A stretch of DNA of 64,000 nucleotides from Verrucomicrobia subdivision 3 bacterium UBA693. GTDB taxonomy: Bacteria > Verrucomicrobiota > Verrucomicrobiia > Limisphaerales > UBA8199. Location: assembly GCA_002298785.1 (NCBI GenBank), contig DBMR01000102.1, positions 18,845-82,844 of the forward strand, written 5' to 3'. The notes beneath the pieces were generated by a model that was not told the origin of the DNA, did no database searches, and worked only from the letters and a program-made list of their open reading frames with translations. Made by a program: the position numbers and the translations under genes. Positions within the stretch are counted from its first letter, which is position 1; every line of letters begins with the position of its first letter. Shown piece after piece: positions 7,177-17,361 of the stretch.

Positions 7177-10100
7177 TACTGCGGGAAGAGGTTAGTCCTG
7201 AGTTGGCTGTAAAATGGCCAAACAGGCGCCTCCTGAACGTTTCGGTTGAACTCGCCGCTGTGGTCGCCGGGACTGCTGCCAAAACCGAGAGTACTGAGGT
7301 TGAACTCGCCCGAAACTTGGCCGTGGACACTTGGCACGGCGCCAACGGCAAGGCTTCTGGGGCGGGACACGAACGGCATTAGCTCTAGGGCGTTCGTGAC
7401 GGCCCGCGTGGGTCCATGGAGATAATAGCCGCCGTAGATTGTTGACCAGAAACTCAAGTTCCAGGAGTTTGTGCTCAAATGGCTGTTTGCGCCGTCGGTG
7501 GAGTAACCCAGGAATGAGTTCGGCTTGATTGTAGTCAAACCGTATCCACGGAGGTTCGCGTTGTTGAAGGACTGGTTAATTTCCCAGGTGGAGAGCGCGA
7601 AATCGTTGGTGTTGAAGAAGTTGCTGATCCTTCCCCCGGGCCGGAGCGCGTTTGTGATTCCCGTCGCGTAGCTTCTATAGGTGTCCGGGGTGGGAAGCAC
7701 TGCCTCGACGTTCAGGAAAAATTGGTGACTGGGCACGTTTGGATCGAAGCACTGCGCCGGGACCGCCGCCTGCATGAGTACCCAATTATCCACCGGCTGC
7801 TGGCCAGCCGCCGCAAGCTCCTTCAACGTCTCCATCGTCACGATTCCACCCATGCTGTGGGCACAGCCGCTAATCGTGTAATCTGGAAGGCGGCTCCGCA
7901 AATCGTTCAAATAGGCGGCTGCACCCGTGCCAGACTTGAACGCAATACGCTCGCTCCGGTTGTATGTGATATACCCCATCTGCGGAAACAATTCCGTGTT
8001 TGCGTTGCGTGTCGGCCAGCGCAATGCGGCAAACCGCCCCTGGTAGCCCTGCCACCAAAGGCGCTTGAACATCGTTGACGAGAAGTTGAACCAATCCCAC
8101 GCCCCCATCCGCCAACCGTGAATGAAGACAGCGAGTTGCTTTGCGTCCCCTGAATTCACCTTCGCAGACGAAAGCACCCGGAAGCCGCTCGTCAGGTTCG
8201 TTTGCACCATGTCCGGCCATTCTTCGAGAACGTTGGTCACTAGCCCCCATTCGCAGAAGTCCGTGATGTCGTGGAAGTCGAACCACGCTGAGGTTTGGGC
8301 AATGGTGTTGGTTCCTCCCTGGCTAATCGTCAGGGTCAACCGGCCGCTCCCCACACCGCCCGCCTCATACAGAAAATACTTGGTCAACCCGTTGCTGAAA
8401 ACATTCGCCGGCAAAGTGAGCGTGCTGGTTGGCGATATTTCTCCGATGGGCGTATTGTGCTCGGCAATCTGCTGGGCGGCGATGGCCGTGTTGGTCAGAT
8501 AACCTATGCCGCCGTTGGTTTCACTAGCCCAATAAAGCCGCATCCTCGGCGCGCCAGAGCTAATCTGACTCCATGCGAGTTGCACCGAATACGCCTGATT
8601 AGTGGGCAATGTCGGCATCCCGCAAATCCAGAGCCGGGCAAAGTCCTCCAAGTTCCGTTGACAGCGAATTTGCCCATCGCTGTAATCGAGCAGGACTGGC
8701 GGCGGGTTGCCCCAATCGTCCAAGTCTCGGTCGGGTTGATCGCCACTGGCCGGCTCGTCATGGTCGTTGTTAACAAACATGAGGGCGGGGCGAGCTTGGG
8801 AAGTGTTGTCCGGCCCGCCAAAAGTCAAATCCATCTGCCCTTCATGGTTCACATCCAACTGCAATTTTATAACCTGCACGACACCCGTTCCCCGCGCCTG
8901 CGTGACCAGGTCCGGCATCGTCACGAGCGCCACCGGCCCAGGCTCCGACGGGAAGTAATAGCCGTATGGCGACACCTGGCCGTTACGGTTGGTGGTGATT
9001 TGCCCACTGGCATTCACTTTCAATGCAAAATCAAAATACTGCCCCAAATACGTAAATACTCCCGGAGCGCCGTTGGCAAGCTCACCTTTGGCGTAGCAGG
9101 CAAAAAGGTCAGTCTCACCAAAGCCAGCTATGAGGATCTCCGGTATTGGATTGGTAACATTAAACTGGACACTGCCGGGAAAAGGGCTGACCCCTGCCTT
9201 TCCAAAATAATAATTCAACGGACGATAGGTGGGTGGTTCAACCTCCGCAAACACACTCCCATTCACCTTTGGACCCGACTGGCTGGAGACCAACGTATAA
9301 TTGGTCACCTGCGCTCCATCGAGATAGGCAACTTTGACCGACTGGTAGGCCAACCCGTAAAAATTTCGGTTATTCGCGGCCAGCATCCACCCCTGCCCGC
9401 CCGATTGGATCGGGCCCCAATCAGAATCGCCCTGATGGACGGCGACACGCTGCCCAGTAATCCACCGAGCGGCGTCATTGGTTAGAAGCGCCGGAGGCGC
9501 AGCCATCAAAATGCTGCTGTCCGAAGGCGGCGTGTAATAAGGGAAATCCCACGTATCGATGAGATTCTCCAGGATTCCAGTCGCGGGGAGCCCGTCAGGT
9601 CCGATCAGGTTTGCATCGAATGACAGGTTCCTCAGCAGGAAGTTCAGGCTAATGGGACCCTTGCCATCAGGAAAACAAGCCAGCGGGTCGAACCAGTAAT
9701 CCGTCTCCAGAAAGCTCGAATACACATAGTTGACCGAGGGGAAGACCGGGATATGCAGCGGATATTCGTCGGGAGAGCAAAACAAACTGAACGGAGCGTC
9801 CATGGCCGATCGCAGGGAGAAATCAAGGTTTTGTTTCAGCTGCAGGCGGCAATCCACAAAGGGGAAGGGTTCTGGAAACTGCACCTCGACCGCAGCGCTC
9901 TTGGTTCCATCCGCACCCACCCAGCGCGCCGTGAACAGGCGCGTGCCGAACGACGCCAGTAGCTCTCGCCGCCAGGTCCGGCAGGCTTCGGATAGTACCG
10001 CTGTTTTATTCGTGAAAGTCGATGCCGGTACCAAAAAGGTGGCATTCGGTGACTCGGGGTCACCAAAATAGAAGCTCAATAACACACTGGCAGCGGAGGA

Positions 10101-11228
10101 AGGCAACTCGTCCACGATGAGGGCCTCACGGCCCAGGGGCCCTTCCAGCCACCTGGCAGCTCCTAGCCCGTTGGATCGATACTCACGGCTCGAAGATCCT
10201 GAGGTCAGTTGGTTATTATAAATTGCCGTGACGTAGATCTTAGCATCATAAAGGGGATTGGCCGGGACCGACACGGTATACTGCAAAGTGGTCGAGGAAA
10301 GACTTACAACCTCTGAAGGGGTTACCAACTCGTAGCTCGTGACATTTCCTGGTGCTCTATCCCAGGAAATCGTCAAGGCGCCCGTTTGCTGGTCTAGCGA
10401 AGTGAAAATTGCCGGTCCACGAGGCTTATCAAAGTTCTTTGGATTCTGGCCCGCGCTGTATTCTTCAATATTGAGCCACCCATCCTGGTCATCATCGCTG
10501 TAAGGGTCCACCCCGGTGTGTCCGAACCATTGCAGTTGCCACCAATCCGGCAAACCGCTCCCATCGCTATCGAGCCACGACCGGGCCGAGAGAAAAAGGC
10601 TGTTGGTTCTCGTGCCGACGGGAATTTGGACCATGGTCCAGTTCTGTCCGGGAGATCCCAGAAATGGAGGAGTCTCTAACGCCCAGTTGGTGTCGGTCAG
10701 AATTGGCTTGGAAAGCACTTCGTAAACCATCTCCGGCACCGTACCATGCAAACTCACATTCGCAATCCCGTTGGTCACGCTGAGCATTTCCAGCCACAAG
10801 GAGCCCGCGGGGTGCTGGTAAGCTGGCAAAGCGGGGCCGGAGCCGGGATCCAGTCCGCCCCCGCCACCCGGGGGTGGCGGGGGCGAGTCGATACCGTATT
10901 GTGCCTCCAGCGCTCGCAGACTGGCGTCGATTGACTGCTGTTCACGGAGGGCCTGGTAGTCCACACCGCGATCATCCACCGCATACCACCCGTTGCCCAG
11001 GTTGTACACATCCAAATCCGGATAGGTGAGCATCGGGAGGGGTGGTTGGTCCGGGATCTGCCAGGACCAGAAGGTGCCAAAAGCAGGAATTTCGTCAGCC
11101 GGCAGCGCCTGCATCACCGCGGATTGCACCGGGGCCATTTGCGCGCCGGTCTCTTGACAAAGCAGACACCATCCCACGGTTAGGAGCGCCAGCGAAATTG
11201 AGTAAACGGAGAATCTCTTACACCTCAT
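7176..11228 (-). CDS. Large secreted protein with C-terminal alpha/beta-hydrolase (lipase-like) module
   Basis: This 1350-residue exported protein starts with a signal peptide (about residues 1-29) and has a Pro/Gly-rich linker near 114-133. A calcium-binding thrombospondin-3/dockerin-like stretch lies at about 217-262 (DSDGSGLPDWW, DDDQDGWLNIEEY), followed by a fibronectin-III-like segment and a long beta-rich region. Near the C-terminus sits an alpha/beta-hydrolase module: oxyanion-type FIHGW with His1037 and the nucleophile elbow AHSMGG with Ser1125. AxSxG rather than GxSxG is known in Bacillus subtilis-type lipases. Substrate is unknown; secreted esterase, lipase or a cell-surface function are possible. 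It is translationally coupled to the 228-residue gene downstream. A -10-like TATACT only 6 nt before the ATG suggests a leaderless transcript. Confidence 0.75.
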   Translation of the reverse strand: MRCKRFSVYSISLALLTVGWCLLCQETGAQMAPVQSAVMQALPADEIPAFGTFWSWQIPDQPPLPMLTYPDLDVYNLGNGWYAVDDRGVDYQALREQQSIDASLRALEAQYGIDSPPPPPGGGGGLDPGSGPALPAYQHPAGSLWLEMLSVTNGIANVSLHGTVPEMVYEVLSKPILTDTNWALETPPFLGSPGQNWTMVQIPVGTRTNSLFLSARSWLDSDGSGLPDWWQLQWFGHTGVDPYSDDDQDGWLNIEEYSAGQNPKNFDKPRGPAIFTSLDQQTGALTISWDRAPGNVTSYELVTPSEVVSLSSTTLQYTVSVPANPLYDAKIYVTAIYNNQLTSGSSSREYRSNGLGAARWLEGPLGREALIVDELPSSAASVLLSFYFGDPESPNATFLVPASTFTNKTAVLSEACRTWRRELLASFGTRLFTARWVGADGTKSAAVEVQFPEPFPFVDCRLQLKQNLDFSLRSAMDAPFSLFCSPDEYPLHIPVFPSVNYVYSSFLETDYWFDPLACFPDGKGPISLNFLLRNLSFDANLIGPDGLPATGILENLIDTWDFPYYTPPSDSSILMAAPPALLTNDAARWITGQRVAVHQGDSDWGPIQSGGQGWMLAANNRNFYGLAYQSVKVAYLDGAQVTNYTLVSSQSGPKVNGSVFAEVEPPTYRPLNYYFGKAGVSPFPGSVQFNVTNPIPEILIAGFGETDLFACYAKGELANGAPGVFTYLGQYFDFALKVNASGQITTNRNGQVSPYGYYFPSEPGPVALVTMPDLVTQARGTGVVQVIKLQLDVNHEGQMDLTFGGPDNTSQARPALMFVNNDHDEPASGDQPDRDLDDWGNPPPVLLDYSDGQIRCQRNLEDFARLWICGMPTLPTNQAYSVQLAWSQISSGAPRMRLYWASETNGGIGYLTNTAIAAQQIAEHNTPIGEISPTSTLTLPANVFSNGLTKYFLYEAGGVGSGRLTLTISQGGTNTIAQTSAWFDFHDITDFCEWGLVTNVLEEWPDMVQTNLTSGFRVLSSAKVNSGDAKQLAVFIHGWRMGAWDWFNFSSTMFKRLWWQGYQGRFAALRWPTRNANTELFPQMGYITYNRSERIAFKSGTGAAAYLNDLRSRLPDYTISGCAHSMGGIVTMETLKELAAAGQQPVDNWVLMQAAVPAQCFDPNVPSHQFFLNVEAVLPTPDTYRSYATGITNALRPGGRISNFFNTNDFALSTWEINQSFNNANLRGYGLTTIKPNSFLGYSTDGANSHLSTNSWNLSFWSTIYGGYYLHGPTRAVTNALELMPFVSRPRSLAVGAVPSVHGQVSGEFNLSTLGFGSSPGDHSGEFNRNVQEAPVWPFYSQLRTNLFPQ

Positions 11229-11234
11229 CGTGCA

Positions 11235-11240
11235 AGTATA
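11235..11240 (-). promoter_or_regulatory. -10 hexamer just upstream of the 1350-aa gene
   Basis: TATACT (5 of 6 consensus) on the minus strand ends 6 nt before the ATG at 11228, which places transcription start at or next to the A of the start codon. A leaderless mRNA is the natural reading. No clear -35 element was found. Confidence 0.5.
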
Positions 11241-11323
11241 TTCACATTAGAGCATCAGCGGTGCTCACCATTTCCTGCCATATTGTCACCCAATATTGCT
11301 GGCGGGCGGACTGCTATTCGCGC

Positions 11324-11346
11324 GCCGACGTTGAACGTCTGTCGGC
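11324..11346 (-). terminator. Possible hairpin after the RND operon
   Basis: GCCGAC (11324-11329) and GTCGGC (11341-11346) can pair around an 11-nt loop, 30 bp after the adaptor stop. There is no T-run, so termination is uncertain. Confidence 0.3.
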
Positions 11347-11375
11347 CGTTCGCCCATTGAATTGCCAATCGGGAC

Positions 11376-12572
11376 TTATTTGGAACTTCCCGGCTTGGCA
11401 GTCTCCACCAAGCGCACGGTCACGCCGCTGACCAAGGAGTCGGCGGGGTTCAGAATCACGCGTTCCGCGGGCTGCACGCCGCTCAGGACCTCGACGGCCG
11501 TGCCAAAATCCCGGCCGAGCTTAACGCTGCGCAATTCGACTTTGCCGTCGGCCAGCACGATGCCCACCTGTGGACCTTCTGCCCGAAAAAGCAGCGTGTT
11601 GGATGGCAGCGTGAGCGCCACGTCCACTCGAGACAGGGGGAAACGAACCTGAGCGTAGCTGCCCGCGAGAATCTCTCCGCGGGCATTGTCCACCGCGAGT
11701 TCGACCAGCAGGGTGCGTGACTGGGCGTCCATCGCCCCCGAGGTGCGCACCACCGTGGCGGGGAAGACGCGCCCCGGCAGTTCCGGCACGGTGAGTTCCG
11801 CGATTTGACCGGGCGCCACCGCGCGGGCGACGGTTTGGGGCACGCGCGCGAAAATGCGCAACGTGCCGGTCTGCGCCAGGCGGAAAAGCTCGCGGCCGCT
11901 GCCGGCATTGATCAACTGGCCGATGTCGGTCTGACGCGCCGTGATCGTGCCGTCGAACGGGGCGATGACACGTGCGAAAGACTGCAAATCCTCCAACCGA
12001 TGAACTTCAGCCTTGGCGGCGTCGACAGTGGCCGCTTTGAGCGCGTAGTCCGACTGCTTTTCAGCCGCTTCCTGCTCGCTGACGCTCGAGGTCTTCACCA
12101 ACTCGGCCCAACGCTCGGCGGTGATCCGCGCCAACCCAAGTGCCGCCTCGGCTTGGCCAAGCTGCGCCCGGGCGCGGGCGAGCTCCTGGTTCAATTCCGG
12201 CGTGTCGATTTCCGCCAGTAACTGGCCCGCCACGACGTTGGTGCCAAGGTCCACGAACCAGCGCTTAAGGTAGCCGCTGGCACGGGCATAGATTGGGGCT
12301 TCCACAAACGCTTTCACCTCGGCCGGCAGGGTCATTCCGGGCGGCGCCTGGCCGGCGGACGGCGCCACGACCAGCACGGACGGCACCGCCAGTTCGCGGG
12401 TCTCCGCCTGCAAGTTGCGGCTTTGACGCCAGCGCGGGACTAATCCGGCAAAGGCCAATAAGACGACCAGCACCGCGAGCACCGCCACGATGCGGCCCAG
12501 TGCCAGGGGTCGGGCATTGGCCACCTGGGGCGGAGCTGAGGGTGTTGCATTTCCTGGTTCGGCAGCGTTCAT
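11376..12572 (-). CDS. RND efflux periplasmic adaptor (membrane fusion protein)
   Basis: A 398-residue HlyD/AcrA-type adaptor that bridges an inner-membrane RND pump and an outer-membrane channel. It has an N-terminal transmembrane anchor (about residues 26-46), a lipoyl/barrel-sandwich half beginning IYARASGYLKRWFVDLG, an alpha-helical hairpin around residues 115-190 rich in Ala and Glu, the second lipoyl half with FARVIAPFDGTITARQTDIG, and beta-barrel and membrane-proximal domains at the end. It is the last gene of a leftward operon, starting 12 nt after the pump gene's stop. Family assignment is firm; what the pump exports is unknown. Confidence 0.93.
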   Translation of the reverse strand: MNAAEPGNATPSAPPQVANARPLALGRIVAVLAVLVVLLAFAGLVPRWRQSRNLQAETRELAVPSVLVVAPSAGQAPPGMTLPAEVKAFVEAPIYARASGYLKRWFVDLGTNVVAGQLLAEIDTPELNQELARARAQLGQAEAALGLARITAERWAELVKTSSVSEQEAAEKQSDYALKAATVDAAKAEVHRLEDLQSFARVIAPFDGTITARQTDIGQLINAGSGRELFRLAQTGTLRIFARVPQTVARAVAPGQIAELTVPELPGRVFPATVVRTSGAMDAQSRTLLVELAVDNARGEILAGSYAQVRFPLSRVDVALTLPSNTLLFRAEGPQVGIVLADGKVELRSVKLGRDFGTAVEVLSGVQPAERVILNPADSLVSGVTVRLVETAKPGSSK

Positions 12573-12584
12573 GTTACAATAAAA

Positions 12585-15500
12585 TCAAGAATGGGACGCG
12601 ACCGGATCGATGCCGTCCGGCAATGGCGCCGGGGATTCGTCCGGTTTGCTGCCCGCGGGAAGTCGCCGGTGCAGCAGGCTGAAGACCGCAGGCACAAAGA
12701 ACAGCGTGGCCACCGTGGCCACCACCAAACCTCCGATGACCGCGCGGCCCAGAGGGGCGTTCTGCTCGCCGCCTTCGCCCAAGCCGAGCGACATCGGCAG
12801 CATGCCAATGACCATCGCCAACGCGGTCATGAGCACGGGCCGTAACCGGCTCGCGCCGGCCTCGAGCGCCGCTTGCACCGGCTCCACGCCATGGCGTAGA
12901 TAGTCCCGGGCAAAACTCACCACCAACACGGAATTCGCCGTCGCCACGCCCAGGCTCATGATGGCGCCCATCAACGCCGGGACGCTGGCCGTGGTCAAGG
13001 TCAGATGCAGCATCCACACCACTCCAGCCAGCGCGCCCGGAAGCGCCGTAATGATAATAAACGGATCCAGCCAGCTCTGAAAATTCACCACCAGCAGAAA
13101 GTAGATCAGCACCATGGCCATGATCAGGCCGATGCTTAAACCCGTAAAGCTGGATTCCATCGTTTCCGCCTGGCCGCGCAATAGGATGAAACTGCCGCGG
13201 GGCAATTCCTTCTCCGCCTGCGCAACCAACGGTTTGAGGTCGCGCAGCACGCCGCCGAGATCACGACCGCTGACGCCGCCGAACACATCAATCACCGGCG
13301 TAACGTTGTAGTGTGAAATCACCGGCGGACCCGAACCACGGGTGAAGCTGGAAACGTTGGCGAGCACCTGCCCGTCGCCCTCTCCTGGCCGGCTCGCGCT
13401 GACCGGGATGCTCTGCAAGGCCGAGAGCGAATCCATCTCACGTTCCGGGGCGCGGACATTGATCAGGTATTGGATACCGTATTGCGGGTTGAGCCAGTAA
13501 CCCGGCTGCACCTGGCCGCTCCCGCTCAAGCTGAGCAGCACCGAATTCGCCACATCCCGCTCCGAAAGCCCAATCTCGCCGGCCTTGGTGCGGTCGATGG
13601 CGAAACGAAGTTTCGGCTGATCGGCGGGTTGCTGCACGCGCACATCCACCGCGCCCGGCACCTGGCGAATGCGCTCCGCCAACCGTGCCGCCACCTCGCG
13701 ATTCCGCACCTGGTCTCGCCCCGCGATCTGAACGTTAAAAGGCGCCGGCAACCCGAAGTTCAGCGTCTGGCTTACAATATCCGCCGGCAGAAAGTAAAAG
13801 GTGGTACCGGGAAATTCGCGATTCAACCGCGCCCGCAATCGTCGCACATAGAGATCGGTCGCGTGATGTTCGGGTTTGAGCGATACCAGAATGTCGGCAT
13901 CGCCGGTGCCGATCAGTCCGCTGTTGCTGTAGCTGAGGGCGATGCCGGAGCTTGGCACGCCAATGTTGTCGAGCATCCCGGCAAACTCGTCGGCGGGCAC
14001 CTCGGCGCGAATGGCGGCTTCGACTTCATCCACCAGCTTGGCCGTCTCCTCGATGCGCGTGCCGCTCCGGGCCCGCAGATGCAGCCGAAACTGGCCGGCG
14101 TCCACTGACGGGAAGAAATCCTGACCCAACTGCGGTACGAGCAGAAACGAACCAACACAGAACCCGGCGAAGATCACGGCGAACCGGCCGCGCCGGGCCA
14201 GCACAGCGGACAGCAAACTTCGGTAGTTCTCGCGCAGCCGGGCGAAGCCCCGCTCAAATCCCCGGTGAATCGCCGAGAAAGGAGCGCGCCAACCGCGAGC
14301 CGGAACGCTATCCTTATGGTCATAGTGCCGCGTGTTTCGATAGAACCACATGACCAAAGTCGGCACCAGGGTTCGCGACAGCACATAGCTAGCCAGCATC
14401 GCGAACACCACCGCCTCCGCCAGCGGCACGAAAAGGTAACGCGCCACACCCGTGAGGAAAAACATTGGCACAAAAACGATGCAGATACAGAGAGTGGAAA
14501 CAAAAGCCGGCAAAGCGATTTCCTGCGCGCCGTCCAGAATGGCCTGCTCCAGGGGTTTGCCCGCGGCCATGTGGCGGTGAATATTTTCAATCGCCACCGT
14601 GGCGTCGTCGACGAGAATCCCGACCGCCAGGGCCAGTCCGCCCAGCGTCATCAGGTTGATGGTTTCCCCCAGCGCGCTGAGGATGGCGAGTGAAGTAAGC
14701 ACCGACAGCGGGATCGATAGCGAGATAATGACCGTGCTCCGCCAGGACCCAATGAACAGCAGAATCATCAATGCCGTGAGTGCCGCGGCGATCACGCCTT
14801 CCTTAACCACGTCGTTGACCGCCGCCCGCACAAACAGCGATTGATCGGAAAACTCGCGCAGGTCCAGTTCCGGGGGCAGACCACCCAAAATTCTTGGCAT
14901 GGCGGCTTTGACACGGGACACCACGTCGAGCGTCGAGGCAGCGCCGCTCTTCAACACCGTGAGCAGCACCCCTCGCGTCCCATCCTGCCGGACGATATTC
15001 TGCTGCGGTTGGTAACCGTCACGCACCTGGGCCACATCGGCGATCCGGATCGTCGCCCCATTCACGGTCTTGATCGGCAACTGGTTCAGTTCTTCGAGGA
15101 TTCGCGGACTGGTGTTCAGCTCGACATCGAACTCGGTCGCGCCGATCTTCGCACTGCCGCTGGGGAAGATCAGGTTTTGCGCGTTGACCGCATTGACCAC
15201 GTCCTGCGCGCCCAGGTTTTTGGCTTTGAGCGCCGGCAAATCCAAATCCACTGAAACCACGCGCGTCTTGCCGCCGTACGGCCACGGCACCGCCGCCCCA
15301 CGGACGGTGGCGAGTCCGACGCGCACCTGGTTTTGGCCAAGATCGTAAATCTCCTGTTCGCCCAGCTTCTTGCTGGTGAGGCTGTACTGCAGAATCGGAA
15401 CCGTGGAGGCGTTGTAACGAATCACCAGCGGCGGAGTGGTGCCGGGCGGCATCTGGCGCAAAATGGTCTGGGCAATCGCCGTGGTCTGGGCCACCCCGGC

Positions 15501-15809
15501 GTCCACCGAGGCGCCCGGCTGCAGAAAGACCTTGATGACCCCGACTCCGTTGTAAGAACTGGACTCGATGTGCTCGATGTCGTTGACGGTCGCGCTCAGG
15601 GAGCGTTCGTGGTTATAAACAATGCGCTGCTCGATCTCGGTCGCGTTCAACCCGGCGTATTGCCAAATCACACTGATGACCGGGATGTTGATCGATGGGA
15701 AGATGTCCGTGGGGGTGCGCAGCAGCACGAACGGCGTAAGTAATAACAGCACCAGCGCCGCCACGACAAACGTGTACGGCCGGCGCAGAGCTAGGCGGAC
15801 GATCCACAT
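12585..15809 (-). CDS. RND multidrug/solute efflux pump, inner-membrane permease
   Basis: This 1074-residue protein is a full-length resistance-nodulation-division permease, a proton-driven trimeric pump. It has the typical 12-helix layout: a first helix at about residues 10-30, a large periplasmic loop, helices 2-6 around 335-470, a linker, and the second repeat with helices around 535-560 and 860-1040. The proton-relay pair Asp401-Asp402 sits in transmembrane helix 4 (GILVDDATVAIENIH), matching Asp407/408 of AcrB. It starts 7 nt after the outer-membrane factor gene and is followed by the adaptor gene, so the operon encodes all three pump parts. The DDATVAIENIH form is typical of a branch often annotated simply as 'efflux RND transporter'; the substrate cannot be predicted. 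Confidence 0.95.
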   Translation of the reverse strand: MWIVRLALRRPYTFVVAALVLLLLTPFVLLRTPTDIFPSINIPVISVIWQYAGLNATEIEQRIVYNHERSLSATVNDIEHIESSSYNGVGVIKVFLQPGASVDAGVAQTTAIAQTILRQMPPGTTPPLVIRYNASTVPILQYSLTSKKLGEQEIYDLGQNQVRVGLATVRGAAVPWPYGGKTRVVSVDLDLPALKAKNLGAQDVVNAVNAQNLIFPSGSAKIGATEFDVELNTSPRILEELNQLPIKTVNGATIRIADVAQVRDGYQPQQNIVRQDGTRGVLLTVLKSGAASTLDVVSRVKAAMPRILGGLPPELDLREFSDQSLFVRAAVNDVVKEGVIAAALTALMILLFIGSWRSTVIISLSIPLSVLTSLAILSALGETINLMTLGGLALAVGILVDDATVAIENIHRHMAAGKPLEQAILDGAQEIALPAFVSTLCICIVFVPMFFLTGVARYLFVPLAEAVVFAMLASYVLSRTLVPTLVMWFYRNTRHYDHKDSVPARGWRAPFSAIHRGFERGFARLRENYRSLLSAVLARRGRFAVIFAGFCVGSFLLVPQLGQDFFPSVDAGQFRLHLRARSGTRIEETAKLVDEVEAAIRAEVPADEFAGMLDNIGVPSSGIALSYSNSGLIGTGDADILVSLKPEHHATDLYVRRLRARLNREFPGTTFYFLPADIVSQTLNFGLPAPFNVQIAGRDQVRNREVAARLAERIRQVPGAVDVRVQQPADQPKLRFAIDRTKAGEIGLSERDVANSVLLSLSGSGQVQPGYWLNPQYGIQYLINVRAPEREMDSLSALQSIPVSASRPGEGDGQVLANVSSFTRGSGPPVISHYNVTPVIDVFGGVSGRDLGGVLRDLKPLVAQAEKELPRGSFILLRGQAETMESSFTGLSIGLIMAMVLIYFLLVVNFQSWLDPFIIITALPGALAGVVWMLHLTLTTASVPALMGAIMSLGVATANSVLVVSFARDYLRHGVEPVQAALEAGASRLRPVLMTALAMVIGMLPMSLGLGEGGEQNAPLGRAVIGGLVVATVATLFFVPAVFSLLHRRLPAGSKPDESPAPLPDGIDPVASHS

Positions 15810-15816
15810 AAACTGG

Positions 15817-17361
15817 TCAATTATTGGGTCGCGTCGTGGCAGCCTTCTCCGGCGCCGCTTCCCCGACCTCCGTGCTCCAGCCCGCGCCCAGGGCTTTGAT
15901 CAGCGATACCGCGGCGGTCAAACGCCGCGCGCTTAGCTGCACTACGGTTTGTTCGTGGCCCAGCGAGACACCCTGGGCGATGGCCACCTCCAGATAGGTG
16001 ATCACCCCGCCTTTATACCGTGACTCGGAAATCTCGAGCGTGCGGCGCGCGGACTTGAGCGCGGCGCTCTCGGCTTCGAATTCACGACCCAACAGGCGCT
16101 GCGCCGCGAGCTGATCTTCCACTTCCTGAAAGGCGTGCAACACGGTCTGCCGGTAATTGGCCACCGTGCCATCGTAAGTCGCGCGAGCGGCGGCCAGTTG
16201 CGCGCGGTTCCGTCCTCCGGTAAAGAGCGGCAATTGTATCGCGGGTCCTATCGACCACACCCGGCTCGACCAATTGAACAGCGTTCCCGCGTCGATCGAC
16301 TGAAAACCAGCCAACCCGTTGAGGGTGACCCGCGGATAAAACGCGGCTACCGCCACCCCAACGTCGGCGTTCGCGGCCGCCATTAGTCGCTCGGCCGCGG
16401 CAATATCCGGCCGGCGCTCCAGCAATTCGCTGGGCACGGACAACGGGACCGCCGGAGCGTTGGTCAGCGGAGATGCGGCCGCACCGACGTCGAAGTTTGA
16501 GGCCGGCTGGCCGCACAGCGTGGCGAGCGCATGCCGCAGGTTCGCACGCTGCAATTCCACCGCCGGCAATTGCGCCTCCGTAGACCGGAGCTGCGTCTCG
16601 GCCAGGGACACGTCATACTCGGTCGAAATCCCCCCTTTATATCGATTCCGGGTAAGTTGGAGAGATCGTTCATAGGTCCGAATTGTCTGTTCGAGCAAAG
16701 CTTGCTGCGCTTCCAGCGCGCGCAGCGTAAAAAAGTCGATGGCCACCTCGGCCTGAATGGCCAACCGGCTCGATTCCACGTCGTCAGCCGCGGCCGCCAG
16801 GCGGGCTCGCGCGCCTTCCACCCCCCTTCGAACCCGGCCCCAGAGGTCCAGCTCCCAACTCGCGTCCAAAGGAACGGTAAACGTGTTGAAGGTCGCGCTC
16901 TTGCCCAGCAATTGGTTCTCGCTCGTACGCTGGCGCGTGGCAATCGGCGTAGTTGAAATCTGGGGATAGAAATCGGCGCGCGCCACGTTCACGAGTGCGC
17001 GGGCCTGCTCGAAGTGCGCGAGGGCTGCAGCCAACTCCTGGTTGCTTTGAGTCGCCAGGGTTTCCAGGCGGTTCAATTCCGCATCACCAAATAGTTCCCA
17101 CCAGGCGCCCCGCGGCAGGTGTGCCGACGGTTCGGCAGTCTTCCATTCCCCCGCGTTGGTCGATACGGCTTCGGCAAAAGCCGCCGGCATTGCGTTCGTC
17201 CCCAACGCGGCCGGCCGATCATACCTCGGCCCCACGGCACAGCCAGCCGCCAGGAACACGACAAAAAAGCTGCCCAGCAAGTAATTAATAGCGTTTTGGC
17301 GCGTCACAAAAATCCTCTTGGCATTCATTCGGCGAAAAGGGCGCAGCTTCCGCAGGCTCAC
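15817..17361 (-). CDS. Outer-membrane efflux lipoprotein (TolC/NodT family)
   Basis: A 514-residue outer-membrane factor that forms the exit duct of the RND pump. The signal sequence ends in the lipobox FLAAGC with Cys41, so the mature protein should be lipid-anchored, as in OprM/NodT proteins; 'VGPRYDRP' after the Cys is the usual start of this family. Two repeated OEP domains follow, with long coiled helices and repeated RYKGG motifs near the strand turns. The ATG at 17361 overlaps the marR stop by four bases (ATGA), supporting this start; a second Met at residue 12 would also leave an intact signal. It lies between marR and the permease gene. Confidence 0.93.
   Translation of the reverse strand: MSLRKLRPFRRMNAKRIFVTRQNAINYLLGSFFVVFLAAGCAVGPRYDRPAALGTNAMPAAFAEAVSTNAGEWKTAEPSAHLPRGAWWELFGDAELNRLETLATQSNQELAAALAHFEQARALVNVARADFYPQISTTPIATRQRTSENQLLGKSATFNTFTVPLDASWELDLWGRVRRGVEGARARLAAAADDVESSRLAIQAEVAIDFFTLRALEAQQALLEQTIRTYERSLQLTRNRYKGGISTEYDVSLAETQLRSTEAQLPAVELQRANLRHALATLCGQPASNFDVGAAASPLTNAPAVPLSVPSELLERRPDIAAAERLMAAANADVGVAVAAFYPRVTLNGLAGFQSIDAGTLFNWSSRVWSIGPAIQLPLFTGGRNRAQLAAARATYDGTVANYRQTVLHAFQEVEDQLAAQRLLGREFEAESAALKSARRTLEISESRYKGGVITYLEVAIAQGVSLGHEQTVVQLSARRLTAAVSLIKALGAGWSTEVGEAAPEKAATTRPNN

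Noticed and set aside
8295..9485. 396-codon plus-strand frame opposite the 1350-aa gene
   Set aside because: Shadow of the real gene, which has a signal peptide and clear domains.
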